Part shown: positions 24,020 to 32,518 of the stretch, piece by piece
Numbering within the stretch: position 1 is the first letter of the stretch
How the letters are laid out: every line of letters begins with the position of its first letter
From: Streptomyces collinus
GTDB taxonomy: Bacteria > Actinomycetota > Actinomycetes > Streptomycetales > Streptomycetaceae
Assembly: GCF_031348265.1 (NCBI RefSeq)
Contig: NZ_CP133771.1
Coordinates: 3,968,001-4,032,000 of the forward strand
Length of the DNA stretch: 64,000 nt
Direction of reading: 5' to 3'
Program-made: the position numbers and the translations under genes
The notes under the pieces: generated by a model
Databases searched by the model: none
Told to the model about the DNA's origin: nothing
The model's input: the letters and a program-made list of their open reading frames with translations, nothing else

Positions 24020-24057
24020 GGGCGTGGCCCCTCAGCGCCGAGCAGGCGCTCCCGCGC

Positions 24058-24798
24058 TCAGGTCGCGACCAGGCCGCCGTCGGCGGTGAGCACCGCGCCG
24101 GTGATGTAGCCGGCCCTGTCGGAGGCCAGGAACACCACGGCTTCGGCGATCTCCTCGGGCTCGCCGGCGCGGCCGAGCGGTGTGCTCTGGCTGAACGCCT
24201 CGAACATCTCGCCGACCGTGTCGACGGCCATGTCGGTCCGGATCGGGCCGGGCGCCACGGAGTTGACGCGAACGCCCGCCGCGCCGAACTCGACGGCCCA
24301 CGACCGGGTCAGCGCGTCCATCGCGGCCTTGGAGGCGTTGTAGACCGAGCCGACCGGGGTGCCGATCTGCGCGGCGACCGACGACACGTTGACGATGGCG
24401 CCCTTCTTCTTGGCCACCATGGCTGGCGCGAGCGCGGCCGTCAGGAAGTAGGACGCACGCACGTTGATGGCGAACACCTGCTCGTAGCTGTCGAGCGACT
24501 GCTCAGGGGTCGACGAGAACGGGAAGATGCCCGCGTTGTTCACCAGGATGTCCACCTCGCCGACCTCCTCGGCGAGATTGCGGACGTCGTCGATGTTCGC
24601 GACGTCCGCGACGACGAAGTGGCCCGTCCCGCCCGCCTGCTCGATCAGCTCGACGGTCTCCTTGCCGAGCTCGGCCCTGCGCCCCGTCACGTAGACGGTG
24701 GCACCCGCCTCCGCGAGCTTGACCGCGATCGCGCGGCCGATACCCGACGTGGCGCCGGTGACGAGTGCCTTCTTGCCCTGCAGTTCGTTGGTTGACAT
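24058..24798 (-). CDS. SDR-family oxidoreductase
   Basis: 246 residues from ATG 24798. Classical short-chain dehydrogenase: cofactor motif TGATSGIG (about 14-21), NNAG (about 83-86), catalytic Ser in VNVSSVAA and Tyr-x-x-x-Lys in YNASK, with PGPIRTD beyond. RR after the second strand (VTGRRAEL) favours NADP(H). Substrate unknown. It lies 85 bases downstream of the AfsR-like regulator on the same strand, so it may be its target or cotranscribed; that is inference. Confidence 0.9.
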   Translation of the reverse strand: MSTNELQGKKALVTGATSGIGRAIAVKLAEAGATVYVTGRRAELGKETVELIEQAGGTGHFVVADVANIDDVRNLAEEVGEVDILVNNAGIFPFSSTPEQSLDSYEQVFAINVRASYFLTAALAPAMVAKKKGAIVNVSSVAAQIGTPVGSVYNASKAAMDALTRSWAVEFGAAGVRVNSVAPGPIRTDMAVDTVGEMFEAFSQSTPLGRAGEPEEIAEAVVFLASDRAGYITGAVLTADGGLVAT

Positions 24799-24883
24799 GT
24801 CTGCAAACGTGGCGGCGCCAGATCGTCGGAGCATAATTTCCGGATATACGGCCTGGTCAGGTCGCGCGGACAGCGAAAATGGA

Positions 24884-26422
24884 TCAGGTGGTCAGGACCA
24901 GTGTGCGCAGCCTGAAGTAGAGGCGCACGAAGTGCGGCAGCCGGTAGCGGCCGAGTACGAGCGGCTCGATCAGGTGCACGCCCGTGAGCGACTCCAGCAC
25001 CATCTCGATCTCGCCGCGGTCGGCCCCGGACATGTCCGCCGCATGGTGGCTGTCGATCACCTCGACGTCCTGGCGCGCGAAGCACATGAGCATGTGCCTT
25101 TCCGGATCGCTCAGTTGCTCCTCGGCCGCGATCAACGGGGCGAACATCGCAGCGCAGTCGGAGGGGATCACACCGTCGAGCTTGCTCTCCCGCTCCATTT
25201 GCAGCAGGACCATCCCGATCGTCCAGTGCGGACGCGAGCTGAGCTTGCCGCCCATCACCCTGATCGGGCCGGGCAGGCGCGAGAGGCGTTCCAGCAGCAC
25301 CTCGGCCTGCCCGGGTTCCGCGTCCGCGCGCACCGGGCCGAGGACCTTGCGGAAGAAATCCCGTGCCTCCCGCTCGGTCAGCCCCTCGGTCTTCAGCCAG
25401 GTCACCCCCGGCAGCTCGTTCAACCGGCGGACGCTCGTGAGAATCATCGCCGAGCCGGGCGTGGCGAGATCGCGTACGGCCGCCGCGTCCTGCACGTCGT
25501 CGACCACGACGAGGAAACGCTTGCCCCGCGCCTTCTCCCGCCACAGTGTGGCTTTGTCGCCGACGGGGTTCTCCACGCCGATCGCGCGCAACAGCTCGTC
25601 GGCGACGTCCCCGCTCCTGACGAAGATCTGCCCGTCCGGGAAGCGGCCCCTGACGAGGTGGCCGATCCGGGTGGCCAGCGCGGTCTTGCCGCTGCCCCGC
25701 ATACCGGTGATGCCCACGGTGCCCGGCAACGTCCGGAGAGCCTGCGCGATCTCCTCGGCACGGCCGGTGAAGTCGATCAGATCCGGCAGCAGCTGCTCCG
25801 GTCTGCGCGGCGGCGTGAGGTCGCCCTTGAGGATCCGCGCGTGGACCTCGCGCAGCTCCGGCCCTGGTTCGAGGCCGAGCTCCTCGTTGAGGAGTGCGCG
25901 CGCCTGGTGGAAATGGTCCAGTGCTTCGCCCTGCCTGCCCTCCTGGTAGAGCGCGCGCATCAGGAGAGCGCGCGGTCGTTCCCTGAGCGGGAAGGCGGCG
26001 ACGTGCTTCTGCAGCTCCAGCACGTCGGGTTCACGTTCGAGGCAGTCCTCCCGCGACTTGAGCCGGTAGTCGCCGAGCCGCACCCGTTGCGCGTCGAAGT
26101 AGGCACTCCGGAGGCCTTCCAAGGGCTCTCCGCGGCAATCGTCGACGATCTCCGCGCGGACCGTGTAGCCCCCGTCCCTGGACTTCAGGTTCAGCTCCGG
26201 AAGGATCTTGCGGATCTTGTACACGTACGTCCGCAACGCCATCACCGCGCTCGGCGTCGGGTCGTCCCAGACCATGCTGATCAACTGGTCGTTGCTGAGC
26301 CGGATGCCGTTGTTCAGCAGCAACGCCGCCAGCACTGCCCGCTGCTGGCGCGGACCCAGTTCGATCTCTCCTTCGTCGTGCCAGGCTCGTACCGGACCCA
26401 TCAGTGAGAAGCGCAGGCTCAT
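24884..26422 (-). CDS. AfsR/SARP-like transcriptional regulator with NB-ARC domain
   Basis: 512 residues from ATG 26422; a TTG at 26434 would add four. The N-terminal winged helix (about 5-90, ALRTYVYKIRKIL) is the OmpR-type DNA-binding domain of SARPs. A BTAD domain follows, then an NB-ARC ATPase with P-loop GMRGSGKT (about 240-247) and FLVVVDDVQD. The BTAD appears shortened: after GGYTVRAE the usual ~40 residues before RGEPL are missing. No TPR tail like that of AfsR is seen. It is a likely activator of a nearby gene, possibly the SDR at 24058. Confidence 0.82.
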   Translation of the reverse strand: MSLRFSLMGPVRAWHDEGEIELGPRQQRAVLAALLLNNGIRLSNDQLISMVWDDPTPSAVMALRTYVYKIRKILPELNLKSRDGGYTVRAEIVDDCRGEPLEGLRSAYFDAQRVRLGDYRLKSREDCLEREPDVLELQKHVAAFPLRERPRALLMRALYQEGRQGEALDHFHQARALLNEELGLEPGPELREVHARILKGDLTPPRRPEQLLPDLIDFTGRAEEIAQALRTLPGTVGITGMRGSGKTALATRIGHLVRGRFPDGQIFVRSGDVADELLRAIGVENPVGDKATLWREKARGKRFLVVVDDVQDAAAVRDLATPGSAMILTSVRRLNELPGVTWLKTEGLTEREARDFFRKVLGPVRADAEPGQAEVLLERLSRLPGPIRVMGGKLSSRPHWTIGMVLLQMERESKLDGVIPSDCAAMFAPLIAAEEQLSDPERHMLMCFARQDVEVIDSHHAADMSGADRGEIEMVLESLTGVHLIEPLVLGRYRLPHFVRLYFRLRTLVLTT

Positions 26423-26621
26423 GCAACGGCACAACGCACGGGCACGTCCCCTGCTTCCCCGTACAGAGGCGACCTGGAGAAGCGCGGGACGGCGAACTGC
26501 CGTCGTCGGTGAGGGTCTTGTCAGACATCACCGCTACGGCCCCCTCCCGTGGACTCGACTTCCCCAGCCTGCTCGGTCTGCCGGCCCTGCGGCGCCTCGT
26601 GCTACCGGGAGGGGTGCACCA
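26423..26621. other. Region upstream of the AfsR-like gene
   Basis: About 200 bases between cutC (stop at 26622) and the regulator start. No gene or strong hairpin was found. It must hold the regulator's promoter. Confidence 0.3.
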
Positions 26622-27314
26622 TCAGACGGCGTCCAGGGCGGCCCGCCACCGTGCGACGGCATCCGCCGACACCGGTGCCTCCCAGCCCTCCGGCCGAGCC
26701 GCCCCGCCGATGTGGAAGCCGTCGACCCCGGCCGTCAGCAGCGTCGGCACATGGTCGAGCCGGAGCCCGCCCCCCACCAGGAGATGCTGCTCGTACCCCG
26801 GCTGTCCCTGCCGGGCAGCCTCCGCGAGCAGCACCGGCAGACCCTCATCGACCCCACCAGAAGCCCCGGCCGTCAGGTACGTGTCCAACCTCGGCATCCC
26901 GTCCAGCTGCTTGCGCAGGGCATCCCGGTCCGCGGCCCGGTCGATGGCCCGGTGGAAGGTCCAGGGGCAACCGTCCAGAACGGCCACCACCCGCTCCACG
27001 GCCGCCAGGTCGACCACACCCCCGGCGTTGAGGAACCCGAGCACGAACTCCTCCGCCCCGGCCTCCCGCAGCTCACCGGCCACCCGCACCAGCCGTTCGA
27101 CATCCCCCGCCGCGAACCCGTCCGCCAGACGGATCATCACCCGCAGGGGGATGTCGACCGCACGCCGGATCCCGGCGACGGTGGCGGCCGACGGCGTGAG
27201 CCCGTCGGCCGCCATGTCGGTGACCAGTTCAAGGCGGTCCGCGCCTCCCGCCTGGGCGGCGACCGCGTCCTCGACGCCGAGGGCGATCACCTCCAGGACT
27301 GCACGCTTGCTCAT
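26622..27314 (-). CDS. cutC: CutC family protein (copper homeostasis)
   Basis: 230 residues. A TIM-barrel protein of the CutC family: starts LEVIALGVEDAVAAQAGGAD, has RLELVTDM, VMIRLADGF (the family usually reads VMIRPR) and TFHRAIDRAAD, and ends with VDGFHIGGAA. CutC was linked to copper tolerance, but its biochemical activity is not established. GAAGGGGCCCC before ATG is the ribosome binding site. A stand-alone gene on the minus strand. Confidence 0.9.
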   Translation of the reverse strand: MSKRAVLEVIALGVEDAVAAQAGGADRLELVTDMAADGLTPSAATVAGIRRAVDIPLRVMIRLADGFAAGDVERLVRVAGELREAGAEEFVLGFLNAGGVVDLAAVERVVAVLDGCPWTFHRAIDRAADRDALRKQLDGMPRLDTYLTAGASGGVDEGLPVLLAEAARQGQPGYEQHLLVGGGLRLDHVPTLLTAGVDGFHIGGAARPEGWEAPVSADAVARWRAALDAV

Positions 27315-27418
27315 GGGGCCCCTTCGTCGGATGGGCGTCGGCGATCGGCGACAGGTCTAGTCCAATCAAGACTACGCTGCCCACTCCCGCGGAATCCGAA
27401 GCCCCCCGGGGCGCTGCC

Positions 27419-28099
27419 TCAGCCGTAGATGTTCAGCTCCTTGGCCTCGACACCGGCCAGCTCGAACGCCGACACCCCGTCGACCGGCCGCCCCGTGTAC
27501 AGCCGTACGAGCGTCGGCCCGTCCCCGATGAATCGGCCCGGGGGCCGCTCCCCGCCGCTCTCCCCCAGCCGCAGCGGCTCGTCCAGGTCGTCGAGGTCGG
27601 CGTGCAGCGGCACGTGCCCCCGCTCGCGGGTGATCCGGGCGAGCAGCGCGAGCGCGTCCGGCAGCCCGGCCCCGCCGTACGCCCCCGACTCGCCGAGGGC
27701 CTCGCGGACGTCCCCGGCGTGCACCCACTCCCCCAGGGCGAGGCCGTCCAGCCTGCCGCCGGCCCCGGCGATCGCGGGCCCGGCCGCGCCCATCCCGCGC
27801 TCCAGCTCGTCGACGACCTGCGCGTCGCTCCAGTCGGCCCGGTCCGCGATGTCCCGGTCGTTGGACTCGGGGGAGAACACGCCCTCCTCGAACCTGCCCT
27901 CCGCCACCCGGGTCAGCGCGGCCGAGCAGTGCGCCAGCACGTCCCGCACCGTCCAGCCCGGACACGCGGCGACGGGCCGCGCGAAGTCCTCCCCGGCCCG
28001 GCCCCGCAGCAGCGGGATCAGCGCGTCACGCTCGATCGTCAGCAGCCGCCCGGGCTGCTCGGGGTCCCGTACGTCAGGCACATCAGCAGGAGTCGTCAT
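27419..28099 (-). CDS. Maleylpyruvate isomerase-type mycothiol-dependent protein (DinB fold)
   Basis: 226 residues. The N-terminal DinB-like four-helix domain shows CPGWTVRDVLAHCSAAL and a later EWVHAGDVREALG, with histidines in the positions used for the metal site in mycothiol-dependent maleylpyruvate isomerases. A C-terminal SCP2-like part (FIGDGPTLVRLYTGRP...FELAG) follows. It probably transfers mycothiol to an unknown electrophile; the true substrate is not predictable. It is divergent from the HD gene at 28146. Confidence 0.85.
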   Translation of the reverse strand: MTTPADVPDVRDPEQPGRLLTIERDALIPLLRGRAGEDFARPVAACPGWTVRDVLAHCSAALTRVAEGRFEEGVFSPESNDRDIADRADWSDAQVVDELERGMGAAGPAIAGAGGRLDGLALGEWVHAGDVREALGESGAYGGAGLPDALALLARITRERGHVPLHADLDDLDEPLRLGESGGERPPGRFIGDGPTLVRLYTGRPVDGVSAFELAGVEAKELNIYG

Positions 28100-28145
28100 G
28101 CCCCCACGCTAGGTGCCCGACCCCGCCCAGCGGGAGAATGCCCCC

Positions 28146-28808
28146 ATGGCCGATCTCGACTCCCTGCGCACCCGCTTCGCCCGCACCCTGGAAGCGGCCC
28201 GGGGCCCGGCCGGCGGCCCGGACCCGGCGCCGTACGCCGACGCCCTGCTCACCCGCTGGCAGGAGCCCCAGCGCCGCTACCACACGGTCGGGCACCTCGC
28301 GGCGGTCCTCGACCGCGTCGACGAACTGGAGCGGTACGCGCACGATCCGGACGTGGTCCGGCTGGCCGCCTGGTTCCACGACGCGGTCTATCTGCCCGAC
28401 CGCTCCGAGAACGAGGAGCGCTCGGCCCGCCTCGCCGAACGCGCCCTCGCCGAGGCCGGCGTGCCCGACGCGAAGACCGCCGAGGTGGCCCGCCTGGTCC
28501 GGCTCACCGTCACCCACGACCCGGCCGACGACGACCCCGACGGCCAGGTCCTGTGCGACGCCGACCTCGCGGTCCTCGCCTCGCCCCCGTCGGCGTACGC
28601 CGCCTACACCGCGGCCGTCCGCGAGGAGTACCACTTCGTCCCCAGCGACGCCTTCCGCGAGGGCCGCGCCGCGATCCTGCGCCAACTCCTCGACCTGCCG
28701 CGCCTGTTCAGGACACCGCACGGCACCGCCGAGTGGGAGGCCACGGCCCGCTACAACCTCACGGCCGAGCTGGAAATGCTGTCGCTCCCACCCCGGGACG
28801 CCTCGTAG
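28146..28808 (+). CDS. HD-domain predicted metal-dependent phosphohydrolase
   Basis: 220 residues from ATG 28146. It has RRYHTVGHL (first His), AAWFHDAVY (the HD pair) and LCDADLAVL (last Asp), the H...HD...D order of small HD hydrolases (COG4339 type). The ligand is probably a nucleotide or other phosphate ester; unknown. It is followed after 10 bases by the DinB/GNAT fusion gene, so the two are likely cotranscribed. Confidence 0.87.
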   Translation: MADLDSLRTRFARTLEAARGPAGGPDPAPYADALLTRWQEPQRRYHTVGHLAAVLDRVDELERYAHDPDVVRLAAWFHDAVYLPDRSENEERSARLAERALAEAGVPDAKTAEVARLVRLTVTHDPADDDPDGQVLCDADLAVLASPPSAYAAYTAAVREEYHFVPSDAFREGRAAILRQLLDLPRLFRTPHGTAEWEATARYNLTAELEMLSLPPRDAS

Positions 28809-28818
28809 CCTGCCCGCC

Positions 28819-29898
28819 ATGTGGTCAACGGGAGCGGAACAGGTGGAGCAGGCCGTCGCCGAGTGCGTGAGCCTGCTGGGGGCGGTCACCGAGCGGGACT
28901 GGGAAGGCGTACGGGCGGGGCGGCTCGACTGGGACTGCCGGCGGACGGCGGTGCACATCGCCGAGGACCTCATCGCGTACGCGGGGCAGCTGGCGGGGCG
29001 GGAGCAGGACGGGTACTCGCCGTTCGAGCTGTCGATGGAGGAGGACACCGGCAACGCGGACGTGCTGCGGGTGATCGGCACCACGGGAGCCCTGCTCGCC
29101 GCGGCGATCCGCACCACCCCGCGGGACGTGCGGTCCTTCCACCCGTACCCGTTCCGCAGCGCGAACCGTGACGGGTTCGCCGCGATGGGCGTGGTCGAGG
29201 TGCTGCTGCACACGCACGACATCTGCGAGGGGCTGGGCCTGTCGTACGAACCGGCGCCCGAGCTGTGCGACTTCGTGCTCACCCGGATCTTCCCGCACGT
29301 CCAGCCGGGCCCCACCCCGTGGCCGACCCTGCTGTGGGCCACCGGGCGCGGGGAACCGGCCGGCCGCGCCCCGGTCACCGAGTGGCGCTGGAACAACAAC
29401 CTGGTGATCGGCACCGAGCGGCTCACCCTGGAGGGGGTCACCCCCGCGGCGGCCGCCGACCTGTCCACGGTCGGCGACGGCGGCTTCGAGTGGATCGAGG
29501 GCGGCCCGGTCGACGGCACGCGGGTCGGCGCCGGGCTGGTGTACAAGCAGTACGAGGACGGCATCCACCGGCCGGAGTGGGGCATGTACGTGCTCGTCCG
29601 GCGCGAGGACGGCCGCGCGCTCGGTGCCATGGGCTTCCACGGCGTCCCGGACGAGACGGGACGGGTCGAGATCGGCTACGACCTGGTCGGGGGCGCCCGC
29701 GGTCACGGCTACGCCACCGAGGCGCTGCGCACGCTGTCGTCCTGGGCGCTGAAGCGGGACGAGGTGCGGACCGTGGTCGCGAACGTCGAGCGGGGCAACC
29801 TGCCGTCGCAGAACGTGCTCGCGCGGGCCGGCTTCACCCAGGTCGCCGAGGACCCCGGGCACTTGGCCTACGAGCTGCGCGAACCCGGCGAGGGATAG
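28819..29898 (+). CDS. DinB/MDMPI-like domain fused to GNAT acetyltransferase
   Basis: 359 residues from ATG 28819. Residues ~5-200 are a maleylpyruvate-isomerase-like DinB domain (RRTAVHIAEDLIAYAGQLAG with a metal-type His, VEVLLHTHDICEGLG). Residues ~225-350 are a GNAT domain with acetyl-CoA loop GARGHGYATEALRTL and NLPSQNVLARAGF. The two halves suggest a two-step or detoxifying enzyme, but no substrate is evident. The 3' end overlaps the convergent DUF4031 gene by 31 bases. Confidence 0.85.
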   Translation: MWSTGAEQVEQAVAECVSLLGAVTERDWEGVRAGRLDWDCRRTAVHIAEDLIAYAGQLAGREQDGYSPFELSMEEDTGNADVLRVIGTTGALLAAAIRTTPRDVRSFHPYPFRSANRDGFAAMGVVEVLLHTHDICEGLGLSYEPAPELCDFVLTRIFPHVQPGPTPWPTLLWATGRGEPAGRAPVTEWRWNNNLVIGTERLTLEGVTPAAAADLSTVGDGGFEWIEGGPVDGTRVGAGLVYKQYEDGIHRPEWGMYVLVRREDGRALGAMGFHGVPDETGRVEIGYDLVGGARGHGYATEALRTLSSWALKRDEVRTVVANVERGNLPSQNVLARAGFTQVAEDPGHLAYELREPGEG

Positions 29899-30155
29899 CG
29901 CCCCTTGGGCCGCCGCAGCCCCGCCGCGTACAGCAGCCGCACCACCTCGCGGCTGCTGACCTCCACGGCCCCGGCGGCCACCACGTCGGCGTACCGCTCG
30001 CCGGGGATGTCGTAGTGGTCGCGCTCGAAGGCCCGGCGGGGGACGCCGAGGCGCGCGGCGAAGGTGTGGAGCTCGTCGTAGGAGACGTCGCTGACGAGGT
30101 GGGACCACATGCGGCCGTGGCCGGGCCAGGCCGGCGGGTCGATGTAGATCGTCAC
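29868..30155 (-). CDS. DUF4031 protein
   Basis: 95 residues. MTIYIDPPAWPGHGRMWSHL and FERDHYDIPGERY are the signature of DUF4031, a short family of unknown role. It is the second gene after the small zinc-ribbon-like protein at 30163, only 7 bases apart, so the two are likely an operon. Confidence 0.85.
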   Translation of the reverse strand: MTIYIDPPAWPGHGRMWSHLVSDVSYDELHTFAARLGVPRRAFERDHYDIPGERYADVVAAGAVEVSSREVVRLLYAAGLRRPKGRYPSPGSRSS

Positions 30156-30162
30156 GAAAGCC

Positions 30163-30546
30163 TCATGAGGACGCCGGCCCGCCGATGGCCTCGCCCAGCG
30201 ATCCCACCGCGGCGACCTTCACGCCCGCCTCGCCGCACACCCAGTGCGGGTCGGGCCCCAACTCCGGTTCCACATCGAGGGCGTGCGGCTCACCGGCCCC
30301 GCACACCGGGCACAGCGGCCAGCGGCCGTACCGCTCCAGCAGGGCGTCCTGGACGTCCTGCGCGACCAGGCCGGCCACGTACCGGGCGCCCTCGGGCCAC
30401 TGCTCGACCCACCACCGGCGCTCCTTGACGGACTCCTCGACCAGCGACACGACATCCGCGTCGGCGACGCGGCCCGCGACGAGGTCGGCCAGCACGAGGG
30501 CGCGCGCGGCGTGCAGCGCCTGCTCCAGGGGGCTGATGGGTTCCAT
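30163..30546 (-). CDS. Small protein with CPVC zinc-ribbon-like motif
   Basis: 127 residues from ATG 30546; the upstream frame has no coding character. A helical N-terminal part (SPLEQALHAARALVLADLVA) is followed by LCPVCGAGEPHALDVEPELG and HWVC, which could form a Cys3-His type metal site. Not recognised further. It probably cotranscribes with the DUF4031 gene and is divergent from rpiR at 30602. Confidence 0.75.
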   Translation of the reverse strand: MEPISPLEQALHAARALVLADLVAGRVADADVVSLVEESVKERRWWVEQWPEGARYVAGLVAQDVQDALLERYGRWPLCPVCGAGEPHALDVEPELGPDPHWVCGEAGVKVAAVGSLGEAIGGPASS

Positions 30547-30565
30547 GCACCCATTGTGCGCACTC

Positions 30566-30602
30566 TTGACCCCGGCGCCGCCCCGAAAATATCTTTCAAT
30601 CG
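30566..30602 (+). promoter_or_regulatory. Predicted promoter of the rpiR gene, possibly leaderless
   Basis: TTGACC (30566-30571), 18 bases, then TATCTT (30590-30595). The expected start of transcription falls at about 30602, which is the GTG start codon, so the message may be leaderless. The -10 region lies inside a putative operator half (separate entry). Confidence 0.5.
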
Positions 30603-30630
30603 TGACCCGTGATGTGAAGGAAATTTTCGC
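30583..30630. promoter_or_regulatory. Inverted pair of RpiR-like operator sites around the rpiR start
   Basis: CCGAAAATATCTTTCA (30583-30598) and TGAAGGAAATTTTCGC (30615-30630) are inverted copies with two internal differences plus a terminal one, separated by 16 bases. Each contains GAA-N6-TTTC. They straddle the -10 and the start codon, so binding would block transcription. Autoregulation by the MurR/RpiR protein encoded here is the simplest reading. Confidence 0.5.
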
Positions 30631-31537
30631 CCGCGAGCGGAGCGGCTCCTCCGGGGCGAGCGGCGCCCCGCCCGCCCCCGCCGCCCTCGCGGCCAAGGTC
30701 CGCACGCTGGGCCCGTCGATGACGCGCTCCATGCAGCGCGTCGCCGAGGCCGTCGCGGGCGACCCGGCCGGCTGCGCGGCCCTCACGGTCACCGGCCTCG
30801 CCGAACTCACCGGCACCAGCGAGGCGACCGTCGTACGCACCGCCCGCCTGCTGGGCTATCCGGGTTACCGGGACCTGCGCCTGGCGCTCGCCGGCCTCGC
30901 CGCGCAGCAGCAGTCGGGCCGCGCCCCGGCCATCACGACGGACATCGCCGTGGACGACCCGATCGCCGACGTGGTCGCCAAGCTCGCCTACGACGAGCAG
31001 CAGACCCTCGCCGACACCGCCGCCGGCCTCGACACCGTGCAACTGGGCGCGGCCGTCGCCGCGCTGGCCACGGCCCGCCGCACCGACGTGTACGGCGTCG
31101 GGGCGTCCGGCCTGGTCGCCCAAGACCTCACGCAGAAGCTGCTGCGCATAGGCCTCATAGCCCATGCCCACAGCGACCCGCACCTCGCCGTCACCAATGC
31201 CGTGCAACTGCGCGCGGGCGATGTCGCCGTCGCCGTCACGCACTCCGGGTCCACGGGCGACGTCATCGAGCCGCTGCGGGTCGCCTTCGAGCGCGGCGCG
31301 ACGACGGTGGCGATCACCGGCCGCCCGAACGGCCCGGTCACGCAGTACGCCGACCACGTCCTCACCACGTCCACCGCACGCGAGAGCGAGCTGCGTCCGG
31401 CGGCGATGTCGTCCCGGACGGGTCAGCTCCTCGTGGTGGACTGCCTGTTCGTGGGGGTGGCGCAGCGGACGTACGAGACGGCGGCGCCGGCGCTGTCGGC
31501 GTCGTACGAGGCGCTGGCCCACCGGCATCGTTCCTGA
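30602..31537 (+). CDS. MurR/RpiR-family transcriptional regulator
   Basis: 311 residues from GTG 30602. An N-terminal HTH_6 domain (SMTRSMQRVAEAVAGDP ... TSEATVVRTARLLGYPGY) binds DNA, and a C-terminal SIS domain (about 120-280; VYGVGASGLVAQDL, THSGSTGDVIEPL) senses a sugar phosphate. The next gene is murQ, so the ligand is probably MurNAc-6-phosphate or GlcNAc-6-phosphate. It likely represses itself and murQ through the sites at 30583-30630. Confidence 0.9.
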   Translation: MTRDVKEIFARERSGSSGASGAPPAPAALAAKVRTLGPSMTRSMQRVAEAVAGDPAGCAALTVTGLAELTGTSEATVVRTARLLGYPGYRDLRLALAGLAAQQQSGRAPAITTDIAVDDPIADVVAKLAYDEQQTLADTAAGLDTVQLGAAVAALATARRTDVYGVGASGLVAQDLTQKLLRIGLIAHAHSDPHLAVTNAVQLRAGDVAVAVTHSGSTGDVIEPLRVAFERGATTVAITGRPNGPVTQYADHVLTTSTARESELRPAAMSSRTGQLLVVDCLFVGVAQRTYETAAPALSASYEALAHRHRS

Positions 31538-31582
31538 GGCCGCCGCCCCGCCCAGCACCGGAAAGACACGGAAAGAGCCGTC

Positions 31583-32515
31583 ATGACCTCCACCTCCAGC
31601 CCCCGCGATGTCAGGACCGAGTTGGAGTCCCTGACCACCGAGGCCTTCCGGCCGGACTTCGCGGACATCGACCGGCTGCCCACCCTCGACATCGCCCGGC
31701 TGATGAACGGCGAGGACGCCACCGTGGCCGGGGCGGTCGCGGCCCGGCTGCCGCAGATCGCCGCCGCGATCGACGCCGTCGCGGAGCGGATGGCCCGGGG
31801 CGGCCGCCTGGTCTACGCGGGCGCGGGCACGGCGGGCCGGATGGGCGTCCTGGACGCCTCCGAGTGTCCGCCCACCTTCAACACCGACCCTTCCCGGGTC
31901 GTCGGCCTGATCGCGGGCGGCCGGGACGCCGTGGTCACCTCGGTGGAGGGCGCGGAGGACTCCCGGGACCTGGCCGAGGCGGACCTGAAGGCCCTCGCCC
32001 TGACCCCCGACGACACGGTGGTCGGCATCTCCGCCTCCGGCCGCACCCCGTACGCCGTCGGCGCGGTCGAACACGCCCGCACCTGCCGCTCCCTCACCAT
32101 CGGCCTCGCCTGCAACCCCGGCAGCCCGCTCGCGGCCGCCGCCGACCACGGCATCGAGATCGTCGTGGGCCCCGAGCTGCTCACCGGCTCCACCCGCCTG
32201 AAGTCCGGCACGGCGCAGAAGCTCGTCCTCAACATGCTCTCGACGATCACGATGATCCGGCTGGGCAAGACCTACGGGAACCTGATGGTCGACGTCCGCG
32301 CGTCGAACGACAAGCTCCGGGCCCGCTCCCACCGCATCGTCGCCCTGGCCACCGGAGCCGCCGAGGAGGACATCGAGCGGGCCCTGACCGCCACGGACGG
32401 CGAGGTCAAGAACGCGATCCTCGCCCTCCTGGCCGACGTCGACGGACCGACGGCGGCCAGGCTGCTGGAGGAGTCCGACGGCCACCTGCGCGCGGCCCTG
32501 GCGGCGGCCGGCTGA
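31583..32515 (+). CDS. murQ: N-acetylmuramic acid 6-phosphate etherase
   Basis: 310 residues. A SIS-fold enzyme that cleaves the lactyl ether of MurNAc-6-P to GlcNAc-6-P and D-lactate, feeding NagA (50743) in cell-wall recycling. Typical segments are YAGAGTAGRMGVLDASECPP, VVGISASGRTPYA, the GLACNPGSPLA loop and LKSGTAQKLVLNM with KTYGNLMVD beyond. GGAAAGAGCC lies before ATG. It forms an operon with rpiR, 45 bases apart. Confidence 0.95.
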   Translation: MTSTSSPRDVRTELESLTTEAFRPDFADIDRLPTLDIARLMNGEDATVAGAVAARLPQIAAAIDAVAERMARGGRLVYAGAGTAGRMGVLDASECPPTFNTDPSRVVGLIAGGRDAVVTSVEGAEDSRDLAEADLKALALTPDDTVVGISASGRTPYAVGAVEHARTCRSLTIGLACNPGSPLAAAADHGIEIVVGPELLTGSTRLKSGTAQKLVLNMLSTITMIRLGKTYGNLMVDVRASNDKLRARSHRIVALATGAAEEDIERALTATDGEVKNAILALLADVDGPTAARLLEESDGHLRAALAAAG

Positions 32516-32518
32516 CCC

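Noticed and set aside
24698..26407. Plus-strand frame antisense to the AfsR-like gene
   Set aside because: Histidine/glutamine/arginine-rich shadow with no domain.
30596..32485. Minus-strand frame antisense to rpiR and murQ
   Set aside because: Both sense genes are clear family members; the antisense peptide is glycine/arginine rich.
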